Assembly (NCBI GenBank): GCA_963854735.1
Contig: OY978105.1
Span: 744,001 to 808,000, forward strand
DNA length: 64,000 nt
DNA from: Marvania coccoides
Lineage: Eukaryota; Chlorophyta; Trebouxiophyceae; Chlorellales; Chlorellaceae
Direction of reading: 5' to 3'
Shown: positions 22,981-32,410 of the stretch, one piece after another
Position numbering within the stretch: position 1 is the stretch's first letter
Layout: the number at the start of each line of letters is the position of its first letter
The notes under the pieces: generated by a model
What the model saw: only the letters and a program-made list of their open reading frames with translations
Told to the model about the DNA's origin: nothing
The model's database searches: none
Made by a program: the position numbers and the translations under genes

Positions 22981-23753
22981 ATGAGCAACGAACTAAACAT
23001 GTTTGAATTGCAAATCATGTTGAAGGCATCTGTAGAAGAGCTCCGCGATCTGCGCTCGCCAGCAATACTCCTCGCAATCGAAAGCATCGCAGGAGCAATG
23101 CAGGAGGCGGATTCAGACACGGAGGCGTCCGAGTTTGCTCGCTCTGCGGCTCTCAACGTACCGAAACTGGAGATGGACAGCATTATGCTGAAAAAACACG
23201 CCACCATGAATTTTGCAGACAGGCCGGCGGTGCAGGCCGTCCTGTACGCCCTCTCCTTCGAGTAAGAGCGCCCTTGAGAGGGTGTGGGTGCTTCGGGTGA
23301 CCAGAATGCCTTCAGTTCGCAGTTGCGTTGTGCCGGAAGTGTTGGAGGCGACAATCAATTTTGTCGATGCTTGCAACTTGCTGACGACCGTCCCCCGCGA
23401 TACGGTGGGGTACTGAAAAGGATGTTCTACGTGTCGCGCATCACGTCGTGCTATTTTAAAGCCATTATGCGGGCCTCAGCGCTGTGGCAGGAGGCGACCA
23501 GAGAGAGCACCGGCGGCGGCGGTGGCTCCGGAGGGGCAAATTTAGCGCGCCATCCGCATCGCCAAGCTTCTCAATTTGGTGCGCCGGATAGGATATGATA
23601 CAGCCTGCCGCGCTGCCGGCAGACGCCTCGCTCTTCAGCGACCTCGCTGCATTGTGCTCCGCTTACAACGCCGCCAACCTCAGCGAACGCTGCTGCCCTT
23701 TCACCGTCTTCGAGCGGCTGCCAGTCGCCACCGCTTCGGCTTTGCTATCTTGA
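22981..23753 (+). pseudogene. Frame-broken gene of unknown family
   Basis: Protein-like sequence continues through this interval but changes frame several times. Frame 1, ATG 22981 to the TAA at 23263, gives 94 residues (MSNELNMFELQIMLKASVEE, ending LYALSFE). A second frame at about 23330-23400 reads EVLEATINFVDACNLL. About 23400-23510 reads GVLKRMFYVSRITSCYFKAI then MRASALWQEATRE. About 23545-23600 reads RAIRIAKLLNLVRRIG. Then 23595-23753 reads LPADASLFSDLAALCSAYNA. Each piece has balanced composition unlike random frames, and the breaks at 23400 and 23590 are too tight for introns. So this is either a decayed gene or several single-base sequencing errors. An intron between 23240 and 23320 is possible. 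I do not recognise the family. Confidence 0.45.
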
Positions 23754-23888
23754 ATTAACCATGTTGAATTTACAGCAAACATGTGTCAATGCATCGTCGG
23801 CAACAAAAATATAAAAACAAAGATGAAATTGAACGCAAAACACTAAGTGCAAAACCCCCTCTTCTGTACATTGTTTTAAATCCAAATG

Positions 23889-26005
23889 CTAGGTCCTGGG
23901 GGCAACCAGCCGGGGCTTTTTGCCTTGAGGCGTTTTGCTGCCACCGCCCTTTTGGCCCTTTTCTATCTCCTTCTCTCCTTCTTTGACCACTTCCGCAGGC
24001 TGAGAGCGCACTGCCCAGGACGCCACCTCCACCACCACCGCGCACGAAGCGTAGTGAATGTTGTCATCGGCAATGTCTGCAAAAAAAGGCAAAATAAAAT
24101 AATAACAAAGAATAAAGGAGAAAAAATTGTTGCTTTTATTATTGCAATTCCACTTGAAAAACAGGCCGTTTTTCGTTATTTTCAAAGAAGTATACCGTTG
24201 CCAAAGGTGGGGGTGTTTCCGCCCCTCTTCCAGTCCGTGAAAGCCTCGTAGCCCCCCACCCAGCGAATAGTGGGATCGCAACGAGCGCCAGCATCGATCT
24301 GCAAGGGCATTTGAGAAAAGGGAGGAAAAGCAGGTCCTTCATTTGCTGCTGAAAGCTTCACAAGATGAAACTCTGCGGCTTGCGTTGCTGATAATAAAAA
24401 TAACCAGATGAACGCTGCTCCATGCAGCTTAAAGAAAAAAAATCAAAGCCTCTGAAAAGAACAGAATGAATATTAATCGTATCAATAATAATAAAAATTA
24501 TTATTATCAAGTATTAGTATTTCATTAGTCTACGGGACCTTAAACGCCCCTTTGTGCGGTTCAAGCCATGTAATGTAATAATTCAAGCCATGTAATGTAT
24601 ATATGTATGCATGCATTGAACACTCACGTTCTCCTGCAGCATCTTGATCTGGTCGTCTCCCTCCATACACTCCCCCATGCCATAAAAATCCACGTGTTCA
24701 CTTGCGTCTTCGTAGCCGTGAAAGGTACCAGACACAAAGAGCCCCACCCACTGCCCAGGGTAGGACATCAGCCCGCTTGTTTCGCCCTCTCCCACCGGAA
24801 TCATGCAGCCAGAGTAGTCGCGCGCGGCGTGGTCTACGTAAAGCTCGTCTGCGTCGTCGATTCGCCATACCCGCATCACGTTTGAAGGCAGGTTGAACGA
24901 ATCAGCGGCCGCCAGTACCGCAGCGTCAGGGCCCTTCATGAGCTGCTTCATTTGGGGGGCGGAGCGGTTGGCCACGTGGGCGTACTTTTGCACACACGGG
25001 AAACCCTGTGAAAGGAGAGCAAAGGAATGACGAGTGTTACTGTAAAATTTACTTTAAACTTGAATATCAACTGATACTGGCATCGAACAATTTATTAACA
25101 ATGCTTGCCAGTTTGCCGCCCTGGGCGAGGAAGGTGGGGTCCTGCAGGGCTTCCTCCAGTGCCACAGCCAGCGGAGCCTTCTCCTGGGCATCCGCCTTGC
25201 CAGCCTGCGCTGAGCTTTCAGCCTGAAGAAATCAAAGCGAGATTTTTGAAGCAAACCCAACCAGTGTTCGACGCGATTTTAGCTCTTATTTATTAACTGC
25301 CATAGAGAGTAAAAAAAATTCAAACCCTGCGCATGCGGTCTTGCCTTGCCCTCCACTTCGGCGCGCTTGGCAGGCGGGGCGTCGCTGCTGATGGCAGTGA
25401 GCTGGTAGGTCAGCGTCAGCCGCGCTCCTGCGTCGACTTTCGTCACCTCGTGGCTGACGTCGCTGAAGTGGGAGGCCCACGCCACGCCACCCTGCTCCAC
25501 CAGAGGCCCAAACTCGTGGCACACCTTGCGTCCATGGGCCTAAATAAAATTATGACAATATCCTTTTAAAATTCGAATGTTTTTAACTCGAATCGATTGA
25601 AAAGGCGAGGGATAAAACTTAATTTGGTTACCTTGACGCACAGGGCCCCACCAGAGTGGTCCACTGGCAGGCACAACACCAGGGAGCCAAACATTTCAGG
25701 GCCAGCATGGGGGGTGTCAACGTGCTGCTTGAAAAAGTCGCCCTCGCGGTACACGTTGAGCTTGTCCAGCGCAGCTTCGACTCCCACAGCGTTGGGCACC
25801 ATCAGGTGGTGAATCCTGCAGAAGGAAACCGAGAAAACAGAACCATCATAAATGACAAATTCGTCAGCACACTGAAAAAAATAGCAATGTAGTGGCTTTT
25901 TAGGGTTTAAGGGCCTCGCCTGGCCTGGATTTCAGGGTGGTCTTCGAGAGAAAAAGAGGTAGAAATCGCGTCAGCAGGCAGCGCCAGCGCCTTGCGGTAG
26001 TCCTC
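23889..26005 (-). CDS. 2OG-Fe(II) oxygenase (prolyl-4-hydroxylase superfamily), 5' end replaced
   Basis: Exons on the minus strand: 26005-25920, 25815-25632, 25539-25345, 25222-25109, 25005-24628, 24298-24196, 24076-23889, about 415 residues. The dioxygenase core reads EIQARIHHLMVPNAV, KLNVYREGDFFKQHVDTPHA (iron ligands His and Asp in HVD), then SDVSHEVTKVDAGARLTLTY (distal His ligand and the 2-oxoglutarate-binding Arg). A later GGKLGFPCVQKYAH block matches large fungal/algal members as I remember them. The Lys/Gly-rich tail ends KKPRLVAPRT. Three of six introns have GC donors (25919, 25344, 25108), each fixed by phase and conserved sequence. The first exon has no start codon: a TGA lies two codons upstream in frame, and the preceding sequence belongs to the coiled-coil gene in another frame. 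Substrate unknown. Confidence 0.75.
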
Positions 26006-27855
26006 ATCTCAGCCGATCGCCCGCCTCGACGAGCTCGTTAATTTGTCGATTCCACGCGTGCTCGGCGTCAGGATCCGGTTGCTCTGCCGCAGACATTGAA
26101 AACGGCTGCGGTAGTTTGGCTGCGTTTCTGTGCAGGGTATTTCCCAAGAAAAAAATGTGTAAAAATGTGGCCGCTCACCTGGCCGGAAAGGGCAGCACGC
26201 CCAGCCTCTTTTCCAGCAGATCCACCAGGTCGGCAGCCTTCTTCCCTGACACCAAGAAAACCCCCAGCGTGTAGCGAGCGGTGCGCTTAGTCTCCAGGTT
26301 GGGCACTTCCATCGCCACTGCCACGTACTCGTTGCCCTTGTAGCTGGTCCCATCGTGAGAAATCACAAAGCCATCGTCCGGCTGCCGGCTGACGTGGAGA
26401 GCGCACACCATTTCTGGGATCACGCCAGCTTCAGCCACGAAGTTTTGAACAGTGGTGCTGCCAGGATGCCCACCAACGACCTCGATGCCCACCAACGACC
26501 TCGATGCCCAGGAGCTTGAAGATGGGGGCGATGGCGCCCGGCACTTGATTGCTGGCGACGTTTCTCATGCACGCCACCTCCCGGTACGAAGTGCGAATCT
26601 CTGGCCTGTAGGCCCCAGTAGCGTCGCGGGTTCTTAAAGATTGAAGCCCGTTGAACTTGTCCCACATCACCGCCATCGCTTCTTCTCGCCGCTTCAGCCT
26701 CCTGGAGAGGTTGTACGCCTCCCGCTCCGCTACAGCCCGCTTTTCCTTCTCGGCATTCAGCTGCTCCGTCTCTGCCTGCAAACTCGCTGTCAGCTCCTGC
26801 ACTTGCTGCGACTCTGCGAGCACCACTGCCGTGGCGACCTCGTTTTGGAACCGCGCGAAAGCTTCTTGCTGCTGCTGAGGCTGCGATCCAGCACCGCCTA
26901 GGCGACTCCGAGGGCGCCCAGGTTTCCGCGCCCCGCCCTGCTGAGCAGGGACAGCAGCCTGCCGCAGGTAGGCGGCCCCGAGTGCGCCAACCTGTGCCCC
27001 CAAGCTGCGGTTCTCTGCCTGCAGGCGCGCGGCCTCCTTCTCTAGTGCCGCAGCCGTTTGAGAGGATAGGCGAGCCTCGTTGGGGAGGCGCTGGTTCTCG
27101 ACATCTTTCTCGGCAGAAAGCCTCTGGGCGTGGCTGAACCGCCGCTTGAGCGCCGTCACCTGCGTCTTGAGCACCAGAGGAGATCCAGGATCCTGTGACG
27201 CAGGGCCCTGTCGCAGCGGCTGGAGGGCCGCGCGGGTGCTCCTCGGGAGGGGCTGCTGCGAAAGCGGCACCTGCAGCGCTGCTGCCGGCGTGGCCGACGC
27301 TGCTGCCTCTGCCTGGTCGAGCGAGACGACAAAAAGGCGAGTGGGGGAGGGGAGGTCGCGGTCCATCGCGGTGGGGGATGCTGGAAGAGGGGCTCGCGGC
27401 TGCGGCGGCGGCGGCGGCGGGGACTGAAATTCCTCCTCCTTCTGGACCCAAGTGGACCCCTTTTTCAGAATGGATGGCTGGGGCTTGCGGAGGATATCAT
27501 GCCTCCGCCGCGGCGCCTTGCTGCAGACCTCCTGCATCTTCAGCACCCGCATGTACACCGTGGCGCCATCATCCCAGCTTTGGCCCTCAGACAAGGGTTT
27601 CAAGTCGAAAATTTCCTGGAAAATGACGATACAAGGACCCAGCCCGTAGTTCTCCTTTGCAGCGCGGGACCAGTGCGTGGAGTACGCCCCACAGGCTGCG
27701 TTTATCAGACCAAAGGTGGCAGGATAGGTGCCTAATGGGCCACACTGTAGGCCAAGCTCGCGCGCTCGGGAATCAATCGCAGCTTTCACGACTGGTCTTG
27801 CAGAGAGGACCACGGAGTGTGTGCTGGGCTGCAGTTGGGGCAATAGAGAGGCCAT
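26004..27855 (-). pseudogene. Coiled-coil protein gene broken by a 19-bp duplication; possible mobile-element relic
   Basis: From ATG 27855 the frame is open for about 450 codons. First come about 115 ordered residues, then a Pro/Ala/Gln-rich linker, then a long coiled coil (about residues 215-410, e.g. LQAETEQLNAEKEKRAVAER). A conserved-looking domain follows (RTSYREVACMRNVASNQVPG). At 26472-26509 a 19-bp tandem duplication shifts the frame. Without it the protein continues PGSTTVQNFVAEAG, FVISHDGTSYKGNEYVAVAM, LEKRLGVLPFPAR. It is then spliced (26179 to 26127, phases agree) to NAAKLPQPFSMSAAEQ and stops at 26004. The coiled coil plus DGTSxxG layout resembles, from memory, multicopy uncharacterised proteins of cnidarians and fish that look transposon-derived. 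That likeness is unverified. Confidence 0.6.
26472..26509. repeat. Frameshifting 19-bp tandem duplication
   Basis: Two exact adjacent copies of ACCAACGACCTCGATGCCC (26472-26490 and 26491-26509). The unit is not a multiple of three, and removing one copy restores an open frame on the minus strand. Confidence 0.95.
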
Positions 27856-28087
27856 GGCACTGAAAAGAGAAGGGGACGGGGGGCAGGGTCAGACAATTGA
27901 ATCCTTTGAGTAATGGCGAGCCCATCATATGGATTTTACACTATAACAACGTGATGCACAGAGTGTGGGCGACATTGAACTCATCATGATGGTCTTAGAC
28001 GCTAAACTTTCCAGAATGCAAAATGCAAAATGATTTATGCTGATTCCTGGCAGATTACTTATTCTCGATCGTCTCCCAGGCCTTCTA

Positions 28088-28205
28088 CGGATGGACGGGG
28101 GGGGCTCTGCCTTACTGTGGCGGGGTTTGTGACACGTCGACTTGCGGTTCTCTATAGGGTTAGTTCGGTAGTAGACGTCAAACCATCTGTAAAACCTTGA
28201 AACCT
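28088..28205 (+). repeat. Dispersed repeat, copy R1
   Basis: About 118 bp. The core TTACTGTGGCGGGGTTTGTG, then ACGTCGACTTGCGGTTCTCT and ATAGGG, is followed by GTAGTAGACGT and TGTAAAACCTTGAAACCT. It matches R3 (28717-28805, same strand), R4 (29841-29964, opposite strand) and, for its right end, R2 (28498-28554, opposite strand). R1 and R2 face each other. Confidence 0.85.
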
Positions 28206-28476
28206 ACACACAAACAAAGAGCCGCCAAGCATCAATAAATCGCGAACAGCTCCCAGGAAAATAATCTTCCTCATGCCAATCGGCAATTTCAGCTTTTCTC
28301 TTCTGGTACACCTCTAAAGTGATGCCCTGCTGCAACTGTCGCAACAGGTCAAAGGTCTGCTTAACCCTGGCTGGAGCATATATAATATTGAATAAAGACT
28401 GAGAGGCGGGGTTAAAAAAATCCGTGTAAATGCAGCTTTTGATTAACAGAAGAAATCTGCCTTGCATTTTCTGCAT
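28206..28476 (-). other. Coding-like remnant between facing repeats R1 and R2
   Basis: Open on the minus strand from 28476 and stopping exactly at the R1 edge. It reads SLFNIIYAPARVKQTFDLLR, QQGITLEVYQKRKAEIADWH. The composition is protein-like but I recognise no family. It may be a gene fragment carried between the two inverted repeat copies, an unassigned exon, or chance. Confidence 0.3.
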
Positions 28477-28497
28477 GCCTTACACTTCTGCATGCGC

Positions 28498-28554
28498 AAG
28501 GTTTCAAGGTTTCAAGGTTTCAAGGCTTTACAGAGGGTTAACGTCTCCTACTGC
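28498..28554 (-). repeat. Dispersed repeat, partial copy R2 with TTTCAAGG expansion
   Basis: Reverse complement of the right end of R1 (GTAGGAGACGTTAACC...CTGTAAAGCC). The terminal CCTTGAAA word is repeated three to four times. Confidence 0.75.
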
Positions 28555-28716
28555 ATGTGTTTTAGAGCTTGTCTTTGTTTTTGCACATGTTTTATGTCGG
28601 TCGTGCCGTCGGGGACTCGGAAGGCAGGGGCAAGAGCCTAACCTGTGGGCGGCGACCTGTTGCTAGGTTTGCATGGCGCTGCTGTGACGTACGTCCACAG
28701 GAACTGAGGTTGATCC

Positions 28717-28805
28717 GGCGGATGGAAGGGTGGCTCAGCCTTACTGTGGCGGGGTTTGTGGCACGTCGACTTGCGGTTCTCTATAGGGGCTAAAACCTAA
28801 AACCT
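28717..28805 (+). repeat. Dispersed repeat, copy R3
   Basis: Shares about 70 nearly identical bases with R1 (CGGATGGAAGGGTGGCTC, then the TTACTGTGGCGGGGTTTGTG core to CTATAGGGG). It ends in AAAACCTAAAACCT. R3 and the inverted R4 bracket the dsRBD gene. Confidence 0.85.
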
Positions 28806-29189
28806 AATCTACATTGAAAATACTCGTCGCTAATTTAAATGAGCTGTGGAACCTTGAAAAATGGAAAGCTAAAACAAAACTTTTTTGGAGAGCCGCCCAT
28901 GGCATGCAACGGTGTGTGTTTGCTGCTGAGACTGATATCCTCATTTCTAGATACCCCAATAAAAAAGCAGCTCTAGAGATGGATTTTCCATGAAAGAAAG
29001 CCTGCCCTTGGGATTTCAGCGGTCGGTCAACCGCCGGCCTGGAAAACTCCTTTCAAGCTAACTCTAAAATCCTCCAGCACCGGTATTCAGCACCGCACTA
29101 TATTTTTTCATCGCCATTGTTTGGGGTCTTAGCTTCCACGTCTATAGAAACAGAGGGAAAAAAACTTGAGGAGCGGCAGCCAGCACTGC
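28806..29189. other. Upstream region of the dsRBD gene
   Basis: 384 bases between repeat R3 and the start codon at 29190. AT-rich at the left. No exon is seen, so this is presumably promoter and 5' UTR. Confidence 0.4.
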
Positions 29190-29634
29190 ATGGCAGCGTC
29201 AGTGACGACCTCTCCCACAGCCATTTTGAACGAGCTTCTAAGAATAAACCAGTCTCCAGAAACCCCAATCTACGAGACTGCCAAGGTAAGCCAGCCGCGT
29301 CAAATCTCAATCCCGTCAGTGACGCCGCGCCTCGAGGCAAATAAAAAATACCAATGCTCTCACTTTCTTCATTTATTTTTATCTCTCCAAGCAGATTTCC
29401 CACATAGTACACCAACCTCAGTACGAATGTACGCTGACCGTGCTGGGCTGGCAGCTTCGCACTGGTGGCATGGTTCCAGCTGCAACTGTGGTTGCCAAGG
29501 GCTCTACCGAAAGAGTGGCGGCTCACTACGCGGCCAAGACGATGGTAAAAGAGCTGAAGAATAATACACACCTTGCTTGGCCCGCTGTGGAGACGCCCCA
29601 GCAGCAGCGGCAGATGCCTGCCGCGGCCTGCTGA
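29190..29634 (+). CDS. Small stand-alone dsRNA-binding-domain protein
   Basis: Two exons, 29190-29285 and 29395-29634, give 111 residues with clean GTAAGC and CAG splice sites and phase 0. The whole protein is one double-stranded-RNA-binding-motif pattern. Helix 1 is TSPTAILNELLRINQSPETP, followed by a Tyr-containing strand (IYETAK). Then come ISHIVHQPQYECTLTVLGWQ as strands 1-2, a loop with Gly-Gly, and helix 2 ERVAAHYAAKTMVKELK. The Lys-Lys pair expected at the start of helix 2 is weak here (VAKGSTERV), so RNA affinity may be altered. The tail is Gln/Pro/Ala-rich. There is no catalytic domain and no targeting signal. It might be a Dicer- or editing-complex partner or a decoy; this is inference. 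It sits between inverted copies R3 and R4 of the local repeat. Confidence 0.65.
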
Positions 29635-29840
29635 AACCTTTGGAACCTTTGGAACCTTTGAACTTGTTGTAAAAATACGAATTTTAGAAAGCAAAGTTGT
29701 TGCCTCTTTCAGTTTGAGGGGCGTCCAAAAGGCCAGCTGCTGTCCATTTTTTCTTTTTCTTCTGGTTCCATTGAGCGGCGGTAGGCTCCTGACTTAATTG
29801 TTAGGACCAAGCTTGCCTCTCTGCTGTGTGGCATTTGTTT

Positions 29841-29964
29841 CAGGTTTCAGGTTTTACAAGTGGTTTAACGTCCACTACCGTGGGTGCCCCTATAGAGATC
29901 CGCAAGCCGACGTGCCACGAACCCCGCCACAGTAAGGCAGAGCTCCCCTTCCATCCGTCTGTGC
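29841..29964 (-). repeat. Dispersed repeat, copy R4
   Basis: Reverse complement matches R1 over its full length with a few substitutions: GGATGGAAGGGGAGCTCTGC, the TTACTGTGGCGGGGTTCGTG core, CTCTATAGGGG, then GTAGTGGACGTTAAACCA and TGTAAAACCTGAAACCTG. Confidence 0.85.
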
Positions 29965-30449
29965 AGAGTCCAAACTTTTTTTCATATGCCCAATATCCAA
30001 ACTTTGTACGTGTATTTGTATTCTGTAGTAACTAAAGCAACAGTAAAATGCAAAAATTGATTATAAACCTGGATGCCAAGTTACCATGCATCCTATTATA
30101 GTGGGAAAAGTTGGCCAAGAATCGATTTCAGGTGTTACGCCACTAGCATGCGCCGTTTTGGCTCAACCAACCTTTGCCAATGCCATTTCTTCACTGAAAG
30201 TAGGCAACGTTTAGATTACAGTTTGAATGCCATAAAATCATGAGTGACAATGCTGCACTGCATCTTTTATTCCCTGCATTAAAAAATTCTCGCAGTCTTT
30301 ATGAGCGAGCGCTCTGAAAACAAGCCCGCTGCTCCACGAAAACATCATCACACTATCCCTCAGATCCAGCCTCCCTAAATTATAAACAATTAAGCACGCA
30401 AACTTTTCCACAATAAAAATAAAAGATAAAATAAATTGTCAGGTCCTTC
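29965..30449. other. Intergenic, nothing recognised
   Basis: AT-rich 485 bases between repeat R4 and the 3' end of the acyltransferase gene. No gene or further repeat copy is seen. Confidence 0.5.
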
Positions 30450-31970
30450 TCAAGTCGTTTTTGCCTTCGAAGTGGCGCTCAAAACCGCGCGCGAGACCAT
30501 GTCGTACACTACGGTCGCCGCGTACCCCCCTAAAACTACCAAAGTCGACACCAGGGTAAAGGCACCGCCTGGCTGGGCCGCCACCAGACCCCGCCAAAAC
30601 GCCGTCCGATCCAACCAATAAAACGTAAAGTACAGCGCTGGGGGGTGGAAAATGTACAACCCCAGCGACCACTCTGCGAGTTTTGCAAAGTAAGTGGAAG
30701 AAAACAGCGCAGCAGCCGTAGCATGGAGGGGGTCTGCTTCCAGCGCCAAGGCCAACAAAGAAAGCGAGAACGCCACCGCCACCAGCGGCCCGGAGTTGTG
30801 CAGCAGCGCCCCAAAGACGATTGCGTGGCTCTTGGGCCACTCAGGCTCGCCGCCGTAGCCGTGCCAAGGCAAGCAAGAAGTTACGACGACCGCAAGCTCC
30901 CCGATGAATGCCGCAATGCTGACGAGTTTCCGCATGTTGTGCGCTTTTTTAGCGGCTCCTGGGTCAAGCAGGACCAGACCTAAGCATACGCCGGCCACCA
31001 GCGAGGGGATACGCCCGAAGGATGGCAAATATACATGGTTGAACCAAGGGACTATGCGGGGAACGGCCAAGTCTTGGGCGCCGACGCCCAACGGGAACAC
31101 AACAGGGTCCGCCGCACTGGTGGACCACACCCTGAAGGCGCAGGAGGCGCCCATGAGGAGCGCCAAGGTTTTGAGGAGGCGGGGGTAGAAACCGGGGCGG
31201 GCGGGGCGCAGAAGGCACAGCACGAGGGGAAAAAGAAAGTAGAACTGGAAACTGACGCCCAAAGACCAGTAGGTGAGCCCACAGCCGACCTTGCCGGCCC
31301 CGCTGTTGTTGAGAAATAGAAAGTTGCGCCACAGTTGCTGTGGACAGCCCGCGAACCAGACGGCAGCGGCGGCCGCAGCGAAGTTGGTTGGGGGCGTTCG
31401 ACTGCCGTGCCAGGCGACGGCGGTGGAGAGCGCGAGGCCGGTCAAGTATATGGGGAAAATTTTGACCACTCGGCGGCGGAAGTAATTGTAAACGATGGCC
31501 CTGGTGGGAACCTTGCGCTTAACGGCGCTGATGAGCTGCAAAACGTCAAGCAGCATATTTTTGTAATTTTAGTTGAGCATAATTAAAAGATATTTGGCTG
31601 CAAACTTTGTTGAAAATTGTAACCCACCGGCGGGAGAAGGCTGTAGGCAGCCAAGGCCCCGGTGAGGACTTTGAACATATCAACAGCAAGGGTGCCGTTG
31701 ATGATGAGCCTGCAAACAAAATTGAGAAGGCCGGGGTCAGAAACAGAGAAGTTGGGGCGTTGGCGGAGGGAGATGTTTTCTTCTGGCTACTCACAAGAGC
31801 AAAAGATTGCCGCTGCGTTCCTTTGCCACGGTCTCCTTTTCAGAAAAGAGGCCCATATATATACACTGAACATGGAATACGGCAACCATGGCGCTTGCTA
31901 TGGCGCGAGGGCCGTTCCATGATTTCAAGTTGAAAGTTGGCGTGCCGGGCTGCGCCTGTTTCTTTTCCAT
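30450..31970 (-). CDS. Acyltransferase-3 family integral membrane protein
   Basis: Exons 31970-31795, 31709-31628 and 31535-30450 give 447 residues; phases agree. Acyltransferase-3 (OafA/NRF-6-like) proteins carry about ten helices and O-acylate carbohydrates or lipids. The start MEKKQAQPGTPTFNLKSWNG then PRAIASAMVAVFH fits the family's first helix, with the conserved Arg and the VFH histidine. INGTLAVDMFKVLTGALAAY is the helix-2 pattern (family: G..AV..FFVLSGFL). YFRRRVVKIFPIYL matches the conserved RR...R.P.Y element, and YIFHPPALYFTFYW is near the end. Lumenal loops hold CPQQLWRNFLFLNN and CGLTYWSLGVSFQFYFLFP, the W...WSL..E.QFY element in which the usual Glu is replaced by Ser. That substitution is worth noting for catalysis. 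Acyl donor and acceptor are unknown. Confidence 0.85.
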
Positions 31971-32410
31971 TTTGTGATGGAGAACACAGATATTTCAATT
32001 TGAGTAGTAATTAAAAGCAGTTTTTTGTTGAAATACCATATGATTGCGGAGAAATTGTGCGTTTTTGAAACGAATTAACGAAAGCAGTATCGGATGGCAC
32101 TGCTCTTTCAATTTGAATAATAATTAATAGCAGTTTGAATTAAAAAAAAAAAAGGAGAGCGAATCGAGAGAGAAGGAAGAAATGTGATCTCACCCCGTAC
32201 TATATAGCCATGGCTAAGGCATACAGAGCCGCCTATGCATCACTGGGTTGCGCCTGCTGGTTGAGCCTAGAGCTCTAGTGGCAGGAGGACGAAGCAATAC
32301 GAGAGATAATTATTTTGAACATGTCGTTGAGTTTGAGTCAAAACTGCCGCCAAAACCGCCTCTAAAATAGCGAGCTGCAGCTGGCTAATGCCTTTTACGC
32401 AATTTATATA
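31971..32410. promoter_or_regulatory. Divergent promoter region, acyltransferase and unknown membrane gene
   Basis: 440 AT-rich bases between two divergent start codons. No exon or repeat is seen. Confidence 0.45.

Noticed and set aside
26631..27427. Second long minus-strand frame over the coiled-coil gene (starts MGPEGGG)
   Set aside because: Ala/Arg/Gly-rich offset frame of the coiled-coil region; the coiled-coil frame has the ATG, heptads and continuing domain.
28498..28530. Short spaced repeats as a CRISPR array or telomere tract
   Set aside because: Only three to four TTTCAAGG units with no spacers, in a eukaryotic nuclear context; explained as the end of a dispersed repeat.
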